DNA of 64,000 nucleotides, taken from assembly GCA_040544425.1 (NCBI GenBank), contig JBEONO010000006.1, forward strand, positions 193,288 through 257,287. The letters run 5' to 3'. The position numbers and the translations under genes were made by a program. The notes under the pieces are model-generated. The model had not been told where the DNA came from, did no database searches, and saw only the letters and a list, made by a program, of their open reading frames with translations. Shown piece by piece: positions 36,056 to 46,068 of this stretch (positions within the stretch are counted from its first letter, which is position 1; each line of letters opens with the position of its first letter). The DNA is from Solimicrobium sp040544425 (GTDB taxonomy: Bacteria; Pseudomonadota; Gammaproteobacteria; Burkholderiales; Burkholderiaceae_D).

Positions 36056-36326
36056 GTTTTTCTCCAGATTTAGGTAAATTAATTTGATATTACTTCAACA
36101 AAACCATATGCCAAGGGTACTTTGTAAATAAAGCTCACAATCAACATTAATTTTCTGCCGTAAATTCTGCTTTTAATCATGATTGTTGGGCCGATTATAG
36201 CCAAGAAAGTTTCTCAATGAAAATATTTTTTCAAAAAAGCTTTATCAAAACATATCCATTAGCCAAAAATGTGGCGGATATGCATACGCGGCAGCACAAT
36301 TCAAGGTAAATCATTAGAAAAATTTG

Positions 36327-38339
36327 TTAAATTTCGACCGGATCGACCTCAACACTCCATTTCACTCTGAATTTGCTGTTTTTTAGCTGATCCAGCCACT
36401 CTTTCAAAAAATTCTGCAATGCTGGCCGCGAATGGGACTCGACTAACAGTTGCGCGCGTTCCGAATTCGCCAACCGCATCAAGGTCATCGGTATCGGCGA
36501 ATGCATGATGATTTGCTCGGACCCAGCAAGTTCGGCAGCAAAAGTCAAAAATTCGACGGCGAGCTTTAATTCTTTGGCTTCGGCGCGCAACAGCGCCTGG
36601 AAAATAAACGGTGGTAAATCGGCCTGCTGCCTTTCCTGCAAACATTCCTTGGCAAATTTTGGGTAATCGTGAGTTTTTAATGCGCGGTACAAGGGATGGT
36701 CCGGATAACGTGTCTGAACCAATACGACACTGGTATTGCCGCCTTGCTTTTGCGCCGCCCGGCCAGCGCGACCGGAAACCTGCATCAACTGGGCAAACAG
36801 TCTTTCTCCGGCCCGATAATCCTGAGTAAATAAAGCCGTATCGGGATTAATGACACCAACCAGGGTGAGATTTTTAAAGTCATGGCCCTTGGCCACCATT
36901 TGTGTACCGATCAGGATGTCGACTTCCCCGCGATGCACGGTGTCAAACGCTTCCTGGGCGCTGCCTTTCAATCTGGTTGAATCCGCGTCGATACGCTTGA
37001 TGCGCGCCTCTGGAAACAGGCTTTGGAGATGTTCCTCAATTCGTTGCGTACCCCGACCCAAGGGTTGGATGTCCGCGTTACCGCAGGTTGGGCAGGATTT
37101 GGGAATCCGCGCCTCAAAACTGCAATGATGGCAGCGCAACTTGTGTTCATTTTTATGCAGCACCAGAAATGCACTGCATTGCGTGCAACTGCTCATCCAG
37201 CCGCAGGCGTCACACGCAATCACCGGGGCGTAGCCGCGGCGATTCAAATAAATCAGCGACTGTTCGCCCTTTTCAAAGCGTTTTTTGAGTTCGGAGATCA
37301 GTGACGGTGTCAGTCCGTCCTGCGGTTTTTCTTTGGAGAGATCAACCAGGCGCATGGCGGGCAGAGTTGCAGCACTGACCGCACGTTCAGACAAGGTAAA
37401 TTTTGCATAGCGACCCGAGTTCGCATGCGCCCAGGTTTCCAGGGAGGGCGTCGCTGATCCCAGGACAATCGGGATATCCAACTGGCGGGCACGCCAGATG
37501 GCCAGGTCACGGGCCGAATAACGCAGGCCTTCCTGTTGTTTATACGAAGGATCATGTTCTTCGTCGATGATGATTAATTTCAGATGTGGCAGCGAGGCCA
37601 GCACCGCCAGCCGTGTGCCCAACACAATTCGTGCCTTGCCGGTGTGTGCTGCCAGCCAGTTGACGGTCCGCTCACCTTCCGCCATCCCACTGTGCAGCGT
37701 GGCCACATAATGATCGGGGAATCGCCCCTGTAAATGTTCGAACAACTGGGGCGTCAGATTGATTTCCGGAACCAGGACCAAAATCTGGGCATCCGCATCG
37801 ACCGCCAGGATCTGTGCGGCGATTTGCAGATAGACTTCCGTCTTGCCACTGCCCGTCACCCCAAACAACAGATTTGCCGAATAGCCTCGGTTGTGGGTAA
37901 TTTTATCCCGTGCATTCTGCTGTGCGGCGTTCAGCGACGGCGGGGTATTCAGGTGCGTGTGTTTTACCGGTTTGGTGAGTTTTACCAGCGCTTTGTCCAG
38001 GGCCGTTGTCTTGGAAGTGCGACAGTTCTTTGGTATTGAAGGAAGCGCCACTTCTCCCAATGGTCGTTGATAATAATCAGCGGCAAATTGACAAAGTGCA
38101 ATCCATTCAGCGGAAACTGGTGCCAATTGATCCCGGACACCAATCACCGCCTTCAGTTTGTCGCGGGGAACTTCAGTGTCGTCTTTTACCGCAGTGATTA
38201 ATCCAACCATTTCCCGGTGGCCAAAAGTAAGCAGAACAAACTGACCAACTCGCGGAACTTCATCGCCAACCCACAAGTAATCAAACAGTCGATCCAAGGG
38301 CGTATCCAGGGCGATTTGGAGAATTTTTTCTTTCTGCAA
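36327..38339 (-). CDS. priA: Primosomal protein N' (PriA helicase)
   Basis: This DEAH-type superfamily-2 helicase restarts collapsed replication forks. Its parts are the N-terminal 3'-DNA-binding domain (IALDTPLDRLFDYL), Walker A GVTGSGKTEVY (Lys near residue 166), Walker B DEEHD, motif III GSATPSLET, the paired zinc-binding cysteines (CDACGWMSSCTQC, CHHC, CPTCGN), and the C-terminal helicase motifs GTQMVAKGHDF and QVSGRAGRAAQ. No ATG lies near the homology start. I place translation at the TTG at 38339 (670 residues); an open frame reaches GTG 38441, but that stretch includes an exact DnaA box and does not resemble PriA. The start is therefore uncertain by up to 34 codons. Confidence 0.92.
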   Translation of the reverse strand: MQKEKILQIALDTPLDRLFDYLWVGDEVPRVGQFVLLTFGHREMVGLITAVKDDTEVPRDKLKAVIGVRDQLAPVSAEWIALCQFAADYYQRPLGEVALPSIPKNCRTSKTTALDKALVKLTKPVKHTHLNTPPSLNAAQQNARDKITHNRGYSANLLFGVTGSGKTEVYLQIAAQILAVDADAQILVLVPEINLTPQLFEHLQGRFPDHYVATLHSGMAEGERTVNWLAAHTGKARIVLGTRLAVLASLPHLKLIIIDEEHDPSYKQQEGLRYSARDLAIWRARQLDIPIVLGSATPSLETWAHANSGRYAKFTLSERAVSAATLPAMRLVDLSKEKPQDGLTPSLISELKKRFEKGEQSLIYLNRRGYAPVIACDACGWMSSCTQCSAFLVLHKNEHKLRCHHCSFEARIPKSCPTCGNADIQPLGRGTQRIEEHLQSLFPEARIKRIDADSTRLKGSAQEAFDTVHRGEVDILIGTQMVAKGHDFKNLTLVGVINPDTALFTQDYRAGERLFAQLMQVSGRAGRAAQKQGGNTSVVLVQTRYPDHPLYRALKTHDYPKFAKECLQERQQADLPPFIFQALLRAEAKELKLAVEFLTFAAELAGSEQIIMHSPIPMTLMRLANSERAQLLVESHSRPALQNFLKEWLDQLKNSKFRVKWSVEVDPVEI

Positions 38340-38747
38340 GTTAATGTACTTTCTTAAGAAATTGGCTAACTTATGGATTCGTAAGTGTGTTTTGTTCGAC
38401 CAACTTCTGTGGATAACTTTGTGGAGAAACTCGCCCCACACAGACTAATTCACCAAAGCAACATAATTTTCATAGAGTAAATTTTTTGCTTGCTCTGCTT
38501 ATTTATCTTTGAAATCAGTAGCTTATAAATTATTTGGCGATTCACAAAAAAACTATTGACAGAAAAAATAAATTAATCTTTTTGTGCATAACTAATCGCG
38601 ATTTACTTATGACGGTGTTTGCCAGCGACATATTTTCAACAGGGACGAGGTCATTTCCGCGTGGATGCCGCATCAGGCCTTGCTGTTGCAGTGCACAAGC
38701 CTTATTCCAGTTCATTTTTACCCGGTTTTGTTGCCGTTTTTTTCAAT
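38340..38747. other. AT-rich gap between priA and hemE with DnaA-box-like sites
   Basis: No gene is evident here. An exact DnaA box (TTATCCACA on the minus strand) lies at 38408-38416 and a relaxed one (TTATGCACA, minus strand) at 38583-38591. The 19 bases TTCTGTGGATAACTTTGTG at 38405-38423 recur exactly at 39951-39969 on the other side of hemE. The gap holds the priA 5' region and the hemE 3' end. Confidence 0.6.
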
Positions 38748-39836
38748 TTACTGGCCAGCTCGCATCGCTTTGCTGAATTTGTGGACCGCGTTAACCAGAA
38801 CGGTGACCGATTCCGGATCAGTAAATTGGGATATCCCATGGCCCAGATTGAAAATGTGGCCAGTTCCTTGGTCTGGTTTGCCAAAACTGTTGAGTACCGC
38901 CTGAACTTGCGCTTCAATCTGATCCGGTCTTGCGAACAGCGCCATGGGATCGAGATTCCCCTGGAGTGCAACCCGATGCCCGATACGTTGCTTCGCCATC
39001 GCCAAATTTACTGTCCAATCCAGGCCGACCGCGTCTGCGCCGATATCGGCAATTTGCTCCAGCCACAATCCGCCGCCCTTGGTAAACACGATCGATGGAA
39101 TCTTGACACCATTCTTTTCTGTCTTGACCTGATCAAGCACATCGCGCATGTAGTTGAGAGAAAAGGTCTGGTAGGCGCCATCGGCGAGCGCGCCGCCCCA
39201 GGAATCAAATATCATGACGGCCTGCGCGCCGGCGTCAATCTGCGCGTTCAGGTAAGCAGCTACGGATTGAGCGTTGACTTTCAGGATGTGGTGCAATAAA
39301 TCCGGCCGACTGTACAACATCGTCTTGATTGTCCTGAATTCCTTGGAACTGCCGCCTTTCACCATATAACACGCCAAAGTCCACGGGCTGCCGGAAAAGC
39401 CGATCAAGGGTACCCGACCGTGCAAGGTTGTTCTGATTTGAGTTACTGCATCAAAGACGTACTTGAGCTTGTTCATGTCCGGGACGTGCAGTGCCAGGAT
39501 ATCTTTTTCATCCCGCAGGGCACGCTCAAATTTTGGACCTTCACCTTCTTCAAAATATAGCCCCAGCCCCATCGCGTCGGGGACCGTCAAAATGTCAGAG
39601 AACAAGATTGCCGCGTCCAGGGCAAACCGGTCCAAAGGTTGGATCGTGACCTCAGTGGCGTAATCCGGATTTTTGGCCAGGTCCATGAACGAGCCGGCTT
39701 TTTTTCTGACGTCGCGATATTCAGGCAAATACCTTCCCGCCTGTCGCATCAGCCAGACAGGCGTGTATTCAGTTGGTTGGCGCTGTAATGCCCGTAGAAA
39801 AGTATCGTTTTGTAATGGTGTTTCTGGCAATGACAT
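38748..39836 (-). CDS. hemE: Uroporphyrinogen decarboxylase
   Basis: This 362-residue cofactor-free enzyme converts uroporphyrinogen III to coproporphyrinogen III in haem synthesis. The N-terminal signature PVWLMRQAGRYLPEYR near residues 27-42, the catalytic Asp region AAILFSDILTVPDAMGL, and the GFSGSPWTLACYMVKGG segment are all present. Length fits the family (about 355). It is leftward and separated from the following priA by a 400-bp AT-rich gap. No other haem genes are nearby; adjacency to priA is common in betaproteobacteria near the replication origin. Confidence 0.97.
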   Translation of the reverse strand: MSLPETPLQNDTFLRALQRQPTEYTPVWLMRQAGRYLPEYRDVRKKAGSFMDLAKNPDYATEVTIQPLDRFALDAAILFSDILTVPDAMGLGLYFEEGEGPKFERALRDEKDILALHVPDMNKLKYVFDAVTQIRTTLHGRVPLIGFSGSPWTLACYMVKGGSSKEFRTIKTMLYSRPDLLHHILKVNAQSVAAYLNAQIDAGAQAVMIFDSWGGALADGAYQTFSLNYMRDVLDQVKTEKNGVKIPSIVFTKGGGLWLEQIADIGADAVGLDWTVNLAMAKQRIGHRVALQGNLDPMALFARPDQIEAQVQAVLNSFGKPDQGTGHIFNLGHGISQFTDPESVTVLVNAVHKFSKAMRAGQ

Positions 39837-40394
39837 AATAACTTTCAGAATTGCTGGTTCCCTGGGCCATTATTATCGCTTAGTTTGAACAGGTTTTTAA
39901 CTTGGCCAGAGAAACTATATTTAAACCATGGCTAAATATACATTGAAATTTTCTGTGGATAACTTTGTGAATAGATTTGGATTTGGCCAAGTTAGCGAAG
40001 CTCAAAAACCTTATTAATTCCACAACTAAATTTCACTAATTTTGATTTAATCTTTTATATTCAATGAGTTATATGTTTAATTTAAACCATTGTATCAGTA
40101 GTTTTGCCGTCAATTATTTCCGGCAAATTTTGTGCATAACAGTGCGGCACAAAAATTTTACAATTCATATTCCATGCTGTTAATCGCAGTATTTGGTCCC
40201 GAAACGATTAGCCAGTCTAGGGGTTTGAAAACCACGCTCGTCAATACTCGTTCTCATTACAATTTACATGTCGTTTCAACGTCTAACCAAAGAATGATTT
40301 TCCAGAGCAAACAATATTTCCTGGTTATGATCAATAATTTGAAAATTCCTTATATCATTTGTGAATATCTCGATTTTCAAATAAGGCCGTGTAA
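39837..40394. other. AT-rich intergenic region with DnaA boxes and an 11-bp inverted repeat
   Basis: This 558-base region between divergent hemE and LysR genes has no credible gene. It holds an exact DnaA box at 39954-39962 (minus), a one-mismatch box at 39966-39974, a relaxed TTATGCACA (minus) at 40131-40139, and a one-mismatch box at 40360-40368. An 11-bp perfect inverted repeat (TAACTTGGCCA at 39898-39908 and its complement at 39984-39994) brackets the first two boxes. Promoters of both flanking genes must also lie here, but I cannot fix them. Confidence 0.6.
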
Positions 40395-41375
40395 ATGAAT
40401 TTTCTAACCCTGGATTTAAATTTACTGCGTATTTTCGATACGGTAATGGTTGAACAAAATCTGACCAGAGCGGCCGATAAGCTGGCGATGACCCAACCAG
40501 CAGTTTCCAATGCCTTGAAGCGATTACGCCACGCTTTTAGCGATGAATTGTTGATTCGTACTGCATATGGAGTCAAGCCGACTCCACGTGCTGAAGCAAT
40601 CTGGCCCGCTATTCGCGAAGCCTTAAGCAGCCTGGAAACGGCAATCGCTCCAGCCGCGATCGAACCGGCCAGTTTTAAGGCTTCATTTCGTATGGCAATG
40701 GCGGATTCAACTGCAGCGTATTGGATGCCTCATCTGGTGCGTGAAATCGAAAAAAGTGCGCCGGGTATCAATGCGCGTATGGTGCCTCTGGTGACCCGAG
40801 ATCCCAGATCGATGCTGTTGCATGGAGATATCGACATTGCGGTTGGATTTTTCCCGGGAGTGCTGTCCCAGCTGACCGCCGGTCAGAGCTCGGCGAACAG
40901 CCCGATCCGTCACAATAGCCTGTATACCGGACGTTACGTTTGTGTCATGCGCAAAGACCACCCCATGGCAAACGAGCCGCTGACCTTAAAAAGTTACTGC
41001 GAAGCTCATCACCTGCTGGTAAGTTTTTCTGGTCGGGCTCATGGTTTGATTGATGAAATTCTGGTGCAGATGAATTTGCAACGCCATATCTTGCTGACGG
41101 TTAATCAATTTTTTACAGCCGGTCGGGTTGTTGCGAATTCAGATCTGTTAACTGTCTTGCCGCAACATTTGATTTCATCGACCGGGGTAGAGAGCCAGTT
41201 AATCTGGAAAGAGTTGCCAATAGAAACACCCGCCGTAAATGTGGACATGTTGTGGCATGAGCGGGATGCGCGTAATCCAGCACATAAGTGGTTGCGGAAT
41301 AACTTGATCGAACTGGTTGAGAAAACGCTCAACTCGGACAATCCCCAAATTGAGCATCAAAACGCTTTGTTATAA
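40395..41375 (+). CDS. LysR-family transcriptional regulator
   Basis: This 326-residue LysR-type protein begins directly with the winged helix (LDLNLLRIFDTVMVEQNLTRAADKLAMTQPAVSNALKRLR), followed by GVKPTPRAEAIW and an effector domain (about 95-310). The DLNLLR start places it with the NodD/LeuO-like or PcaQ/NahR branch. The AAGG before the ATG supports this start. It is convergent with the Lrp-like gene (three bases between stop codons), so it probably does not control that gene. Its target may be elsewhere or be itself. No effector can be inferred. Confidence 0.88.
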   Translation: MNFLTLDLNLLRIFDTVMVEQNLTRAADKLAMTQPAVSNALKRLRHAFSDELLIRTAYGVKPTPRAEAIWPAIREALSSLETAIAPAAIEPASFKASFRMAMADSTAAYWMPHLVREIEKSAPGINARMVPLVTRDPRSMLLHGDIDIAVGFFPGVLSQLTAGQSSANSPIRHNSLYTGRYVCVMRKDHPMANEPLTLKSYCEAHHLLVSFSGRAHGLIDEILVQMNLQRHILLTVNQFFTAGRVVANSDLLTVLPQHLISSTGVESQLIWKELPIETPAVNVDMLWHERDARNPAHKWLRNNLIELVEKTLNSDNPQIEHQNALL

Positions 41376-41378
41376 CGC

Positions 41379-41837
41379 CTATTTAATCGGTAAATGGGAG
41401 GTATTCTTAACTTCTTCCATCACCGCATAGGTGTGAGTTTCACGAACCCCACCGAGCTGCAGCAGGGATTTCCCCAAAAAGTCGCGATAGGCATTCATGT
41501 CTTTCACACGTGCCTTGACCAGATAATCAAAACCGCCAGCCACCATGTGGCATTCCAGTACCTCTGGAATTGCCTGCACACCGCGTTTGAAGGCGTCAAA
41601 TACGTCAGGCGTTGTTCGGTCCAGAACAACCTCAATAAAAACCAACAAGGCTACATCAAGTAATTGGGGATTTAATTGCGCGGTATAACCGGTGATATAA
41701 CCAGAATCTTGCAGTTTGCGAACACGTTCAAGGCAAGCGGCGGGGGATAGATTGACTCGATTGGCCAGTTCGACGTTGCTGATGCGACCGTCATTTTGTA
41801 GTTCAGCCAGAATTTTCTTGCTAATTTTGTCGAGCAT
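41379..41837 (-). CDS. Lrp/AsnC-family regulator, probable putA activator
   Basis: This 152-residue Lrp-type regulator has an N-terminal helix-turn-helix (LDKISKKILAELQNDGRISNVELANRVNLSPAACLERVRKL) and a C-terminal RAM ligand-binding domain (ALLVFIEVVLDRTT ... ECHMVAGGFDYLVKARVKDM). It is divergent from putA across a 244-bp AT-rich gap (41838-42081) suited to Lrp binding. Proline-responsive Lrp proteins of the PutR type activate putA in other proteobacteria. Because the PutA here has no DNA-binding domain of its own, this is the likeliest proline sensor. Confidence 0.88.
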   Translation of the reverse strand: MLDKISKKILAELQNDGRISNVELANRVNLSPAACLERVRKLQDSGYITGYTAQLNPQLLDVALLVFIEVVLDRTTPDVFDAFKRGVQAIPEVLECHMVAGGFDYLVKARVKDMNAYRDFLGKSLLQLGGVRETHTYAVMEEVKNTSHLPIK

Positions 41838-42081
41838 ACGAAGATCCCATTTGTAAATAAAATTTGGTGTAATTTTCTCATAAAATACTTTATTCCGCTA
41901 TTTGGGTAAATTTCCAGAATTAATCATTATAAATACCCTATAAAATCAATGCTTTATTAATTGTTAAAATCGATTTTTTATTAGCGACTTAATACCACTT
42001 GGAAACTATTGATTAGCGTTTCGGTATAAAGTTTCTTCAGGTAATTAATATTTTTTCCTATTCAGCGAAAAGCCAAATCCT

Positions 42082-45000
42082 ATGTCACAACCTTTTTCTT
42101 ATTTTCACACAGAAGTATTGCCAAAGCCTTCAGAATTACGGCTCGCAATTACAGACGCATATCGGCGCGATGAACCAAAAGCCGTCCAATCTTTGCTCGA
42201 TCAGCTTGCGCCTTTCGATTACGCACCAATTCAAGAACTTGCCAAGAAATTGGTCAAAGAAGTTCGGGAACAGAGAACCCGTGCCTCCGGGGTAGATGCG
42301 CTGATGCATGAGTTTTCACTTTCGTCAGATGAAGGTGTGGCGTTAATGTGCCTGGCAGAAGCGCTGCTGCGTATTCCAGATCATCAAACCGTCGACCGCT
42401 TAATTGCTGACAAGATAAGTAAAGGTGATTGGAAAAAGCACTTGGGCGAATCACCGTCATTATTTGTTAACGCTGCTACCTGGGGTCTTTTGGTAACCGG
42501 AAAATTGGTCTCAACAAATAGTGAGCAAGGACTAACTTCTGCGCTAAGCAAGTTAATTTCGAAGGGTGGCGAGCCGTTGATCAGAAAAGGGGTCGATTTG
42601 GCAATGCGTATGCTGGGTAACCAGTTCGTCACCGGCCAAACTATCGAAGAAGCGATCAAGAACAGCCGGAGCAATGAAAATCGTGGATATCGTTATTCTT
42701 ACGATATGTTGGGCGAAGCCGCGCTGACATCGAAGGACGCGGCGTTTTATTTTTCAGCCTACGAGTCTGCTATTCATGCCATTGGCAAGGCGTCAAGTGG
42801 CAGAGGTATTAAAGCCGGGCCAGGGATTTCAGTGAAACTCTCCGCATTGCATCCAAGATATGCTCGTGCACAGCGGCAGCGTGTAATGACCGAGTTGCTG
42901 CCGTCCCTGAAAAAATTATTATTATTAGCTAAGCAATATGATATTGGTTTCAATATTGATGCTGAAGAAGCCGATCGTCTGGAACTGTCCCTGGATTTGA
43001 TCGAAGCGTTGGCATTCGATCCGGACATGGCTGGATTTGAAGGGCTGGGAATTGTTATTCAGGCTTACCAAAAACGCTGTCCGTATGTATTGGATTATCT
43101 GATTGATCTGGCACGCCGAAGCAAACAGAAATTTATGGTGCGGCTGGTTAAAGGTGCTTACTGGGATTCGGAAATCAAACGCGCCCAGGTTGATGGTTTA
43201 AGCGGCTACCCAGTTTATACCCGCAAGGTTTATACCGATATTTCCTATCTGGTTTGCGCTCAAAAGTTACTCAATGCGACCGATGTCATTTATCCCCAAT
43301 TTGCTACCCACAATGCATTGACCCTGTCGACTGTTTACAGCTGGGCACAGGAAAAAAACATCGTCGATTATGAATTTCAATGTCTGCACGGAATGGGTGA
43401 AACGCTGTATGACCAGGTCGTTGGCGAAGAACATTTAAATCGTCCTTGTCGAATCTACGCTCCGGTCGGCTCCCACGAAACCTTGCTTGCTTATCTGGTT
43501 CGACGTTTGCTTGAAAACGGTGCGAATTCTTCATTTGTAAATCAGATTGTTGATGAGTCTGTTTCGTTGGATTCTCTGGTGGAGAACCCGGTTGAGATTG
43601 CAAAAAAACTGGAATGCCTGCCGCATTCAGGTATTAAACTGCCGATCAATTTATTTGGTACCGAAAGAGTTAATTCGTGTGGCTTTGATTTTTCGAACGA
43701 ACAAAGTTTAAGAACGCTCTCGCAGGAACTGAACCCGTTCGCATCCCACAAATGGCATGCCAAACCGCTGCTGCATGGGATTACCAATGCGACCAATACC
43801 CAGGTTATTTATAACCCGGCCTCACTCGGAGATATTGTTGGGCATGTAATTGAAGCAAACAGCCATGACGTCGAATTCGCCTTGGAGGCTGCAGCCACAC
43901 ATGCTGGTGAATGGCAGGGCACACCTGTCAATGAACGGGTTAAGTGCCTGAATAAAGCAGCAGATTTGCTGGAAGCGAATCGGATTGAGTTTATTGCACT
44001 GGCAATTCGTGAAGCTGGTAAATCTTTTGCCAACGCTGTTGCTGAAGTTCGTGAAGCGGTAGATTTTTTACGCTATTACGCTGTGCAAGCTTCATTGGAC
44101 AGCGATACACAGGCACTCGGACCGGTGGTATGTATCAGCCCATGGAATTTTCCATTAGCAATATTTTTGGGCGAAGTCAGTGCCGCCCTGGCAGTAGGTA
44201 ATGTCGTGTTGGCCAAGCCAGCGGAGCAAACACCACTGATTGCATTCCGCGCTATCCAGCTACTCCATAAGGCAGGCGTACCAACTACCGCCTTACAATT
44301 TCTACCTGGGAAAGGCGAAACGGTTGGTGCCAGGCTGGTAGCGGATTCACGGGTGAAAGCTGTTATCTTTACCGGCTCGACCGAGGTTGCGCAGTTAATT
44401 AATCAAACCTTAGCCAAGCGCTCCGTACTGGAAAAATGCGATTTACCTTTGATTGCCGAAACTGGCGGTCAGAATGCATTGATTGTTGACAGCAGTGCTT
44501 TACCGGAACAGGTCGTCCAGGATGTTCTGGTTTCCGCATTTGACAGTGCAGGGCAGCGCTGTTCCGCCTTGCGTGTACTGTGCTTACAGCACGATATCTA
44601 TGACAAGACTATGGAGATGCTATATGGGGCAATGAAAGAACTACGTGTTGGCTATCCGGATCGCTTAAGTGTCGATATCGGACCAGTTATTGACCTGGAG
44701 GCTAAAAATAAACTCTTGGCGCACATCGAAAATCTGCGTCCCGTAGCTAAATCAGTATTCCAGATTCCGCTTTCAGAGATCGCCAAAGACGGCCACTTTA
44801 TCCCGCCCACAGTCATTGAAATCGCAAACCTGTCCCAATTGACGCAAGAGGTATTCGGTCCGGTGTTGCATGTAATTCGCTATGGTCGTGACGAACTCCC
44901 TCAACTGATCAAACAGATCAATCAAACCGGTTATGGATTGACTTTGGGCGTCCATTCGCGGATCGACGAGACCATTCAGTATGTGATTGATCACGCCCAT

Positions 45001-45711
45001 GTCGGAAATATTTATATCAATCGAAATATAGTAGGTGCTGTAGTCGGTGTACAACCATTTGGGGGTGAGGGAAAATCTGGTACTGGTCCCAAGGCCGGCG
45101 GCCCCTTGTACCTTAAACGGTTGCAACGAAATCCCCATGATCAAATTAACGGTCATTCGGTCTTTGAACGACTTTCCTCTGATTTACTCAATTCTTTGCT
45201 TGTTTGGCTAAAAACACATGGCCATGACAGGATGGCTGAACTGGCAGAAAAATATGCTCTGACTTCGCCACGAAAAATGACTTTGGTGTTGCCCGGACCA
45301 ACAGGCGAGCGCAACACTTTGTCGTTTGGGTCACGGGGAAGGATCTTTTGTGCAGCGTCGGACGTAAATTCATTGTTAAATCAAATTGCGGCAGTTTTAG
45401 CTACTGAAAATATTCCGGTGATGGCGAAATCAACATTTGATCTGATTCCCTTGAGTTTCCCAATACAAATTAAAGAGAAAATCCAACTTGCAGGACCTGA
45501 TTCGATTCAGTCTCAGATCGCTTTGGTAGAGAACGTTTTATTACCGGTTTTAAAGCCCCTTATGGCGTTACAGGTAAATCAGATCACAACGGTAATAGAA
45601 ACAACTGGAAATGGCGTGGTGCCGCTGTGGAGGCTGTTGGCAGAGCGAGCTGTATGCGTCAACACAACTGCAGCGGGGGGGAATGCCAGTTTAATGACTT
45701 TAGCAAATTAA
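42082..45711 (+). CDS. putA: Bifunctional proline dehydrogenase / P5C dehydrogenase
   Basis: This 1209-residue fusion oxidises proline to glutamate: FAD-dependent proline dehydrogenase first, NAD-dependent glutamate-semialdehyde dehydrogenase second, with channelling. The alpha-domain and TIM-barrel PRODH carry ISVKLSALHPRY near 250 and RLVKGAYWDSEIK near 354. The ALDH domain has PWNFPLAIFLGE, the catalytic Glu in AETGGQNALIVD near 792, the catalytic Cys827 in DSAGQRCSALR and PFGGEGKSGTGPKAGG. The C-terminal domain closes the tunnel. E. coli PutA is about 1320 residues with an N-terminal ribbon-helix-helix repressor; here the protein starts directly at the arm region, so it is not self-repressing. 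Confidence 0.95.
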   Translation: MSQPFSYFHTEVLPKPSELRLAITDAYRRDEPKAVQSLLDQLAPFDYAPIQELAKKLVKEVREQRTRASGVDALMHEFSLSSDEGVALMCLAEALLRIPDHQTVDRLIADKISKGDWKKHLGESPSLFVNAATWGLLVTGKLVSTNSEQGLTSALSKLISKGGEPLIRKGVDLAMRMLGNQFVTGQTIEEAIKNSRSNENRGYRYSYDMLGEAALTSKDAAFYFSAYESAIHAIGKASSGRGIKAGPGISVKLSALHPRYARAQRQRVMTELLPSLKKLLLLAKQYDIGFNIDAEEADRLELSLDLIEALAFDPDMAGFEGLGIVIQAYQKRCPYVLDYLIDLARRSKQKFMVRLVKGAYWDSEIKRAQVDGLSGYPVYTRKVYTDISYLVCAQKLLNATDVIYPQFATHNALTLSTVYSWAQEKNIVDYEFQCLHGMGETLYDQVVGEEHLNRPCRIYAPVGSHETLLAYLVRRLLENGANSSFVNQIVDESVSLDSLVENPVEIAKKLECLPHSGIKLPINLFGTERVNSCGFDFSNEQSLRTLSQELNPFASHKWHAKPLLHGITNATNTQVIYNPASLGDIVGHVIEANSHDVEFALEAAATHAGEWQGTPVNERVKCLNKAADLLEANRIEFIALAIREAGKSFANAVAEVREAVDFLRYYAVQASLDSDTQALGPVVCISPWNFPLAIFLGEVSAALAVGNVVLAKPAEQTPLIAFRAIQLLHKAGVPTTALQFLPGKGETVGARLVADSRVKAVIFTGSTEVAQLINQTLAKRSVLEKCDLPLIAETGGQNALIVDSSALPEQVVQDVLVSAFDSAGQRCSALRVLCLQHDIYDKTMEMLYGAMKELRVGYPDRLSVDIGPVIDLEAKNKLLAHIENLRPVAKSVFQIPLSEIAKDGHFIPPTVIEIANLSQLTQEVFGPVLHVIRYGRDELPQLIKQINQTGYGLTLGVHSRIDETIQYVIDHAHVGNIYINRNIVGAVVGVQPFGGEGKSGTGPKAGGPLYLKRLQRNPHDQINGHSVFERLSSDLLNSLLVWLKTHGHDRMAELAEKYALTSPRKMTLVLPGPTGERNTLSFGSRGRIFCAASDVNSLLNQIAAVLATENIPVMAKSTFDLIPLSFPIQIKEKIQLAGPDSIQSQIALVENVLLPVLKPLMALQVNQITTVIETTGNGVVPLWRLLAERAVCVNTTAAGGNASLMTLAN

Positions 45712-45844
45712 GTACGTTGTTCAAAAAAATGTATGGAATACGTTTGGGTGTTTTTTGATTGAGTCGGAGCTTTTTTTCTTGTTCTGTGTTTTAAAGAATA
45801 GATATATATATTTAAATAGTAGTAATAGTAAACAAGAGTATTTT

Positions 45845-45853
45845 TGTGGATAA
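45845..45853 (-). other. DnaA box, exact consensus
   Basis: TGTGGATAA on the plus strand, i.e. TTATCCACA on the minus strand. It lies beside the AT-rich stretch and the TAG/TAA run at 45817-45831. Confidence 0.7.
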
Positions 45854-46068
45854 CCTGGTTTTTATTCTTAAATTCATCAGCTTGCAGCCGTTATAAACGG
45901 ATGAAATTGGCCTGTAATTTGGCCCGGCGTATTTTGGATAACTTTTGAAATTTTAAATTTAGCGTAGATTTTCACAACCTATGCGATTGATTTCCATGCA
46001 GTTATTAACAGGTTGATTTTTTTAAAGAGCAGAGTTTTACACAAAGTTTGAGATATTTATCCAAAGGG

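Noticed and set aside
40132..40398. 88-codon open frame between hemE and the LysR gene
   Set aside because: It lies in AT-rich DNA full of DnaA-box-like sites, has no ribosome-binding site and overlaps the LysR start.
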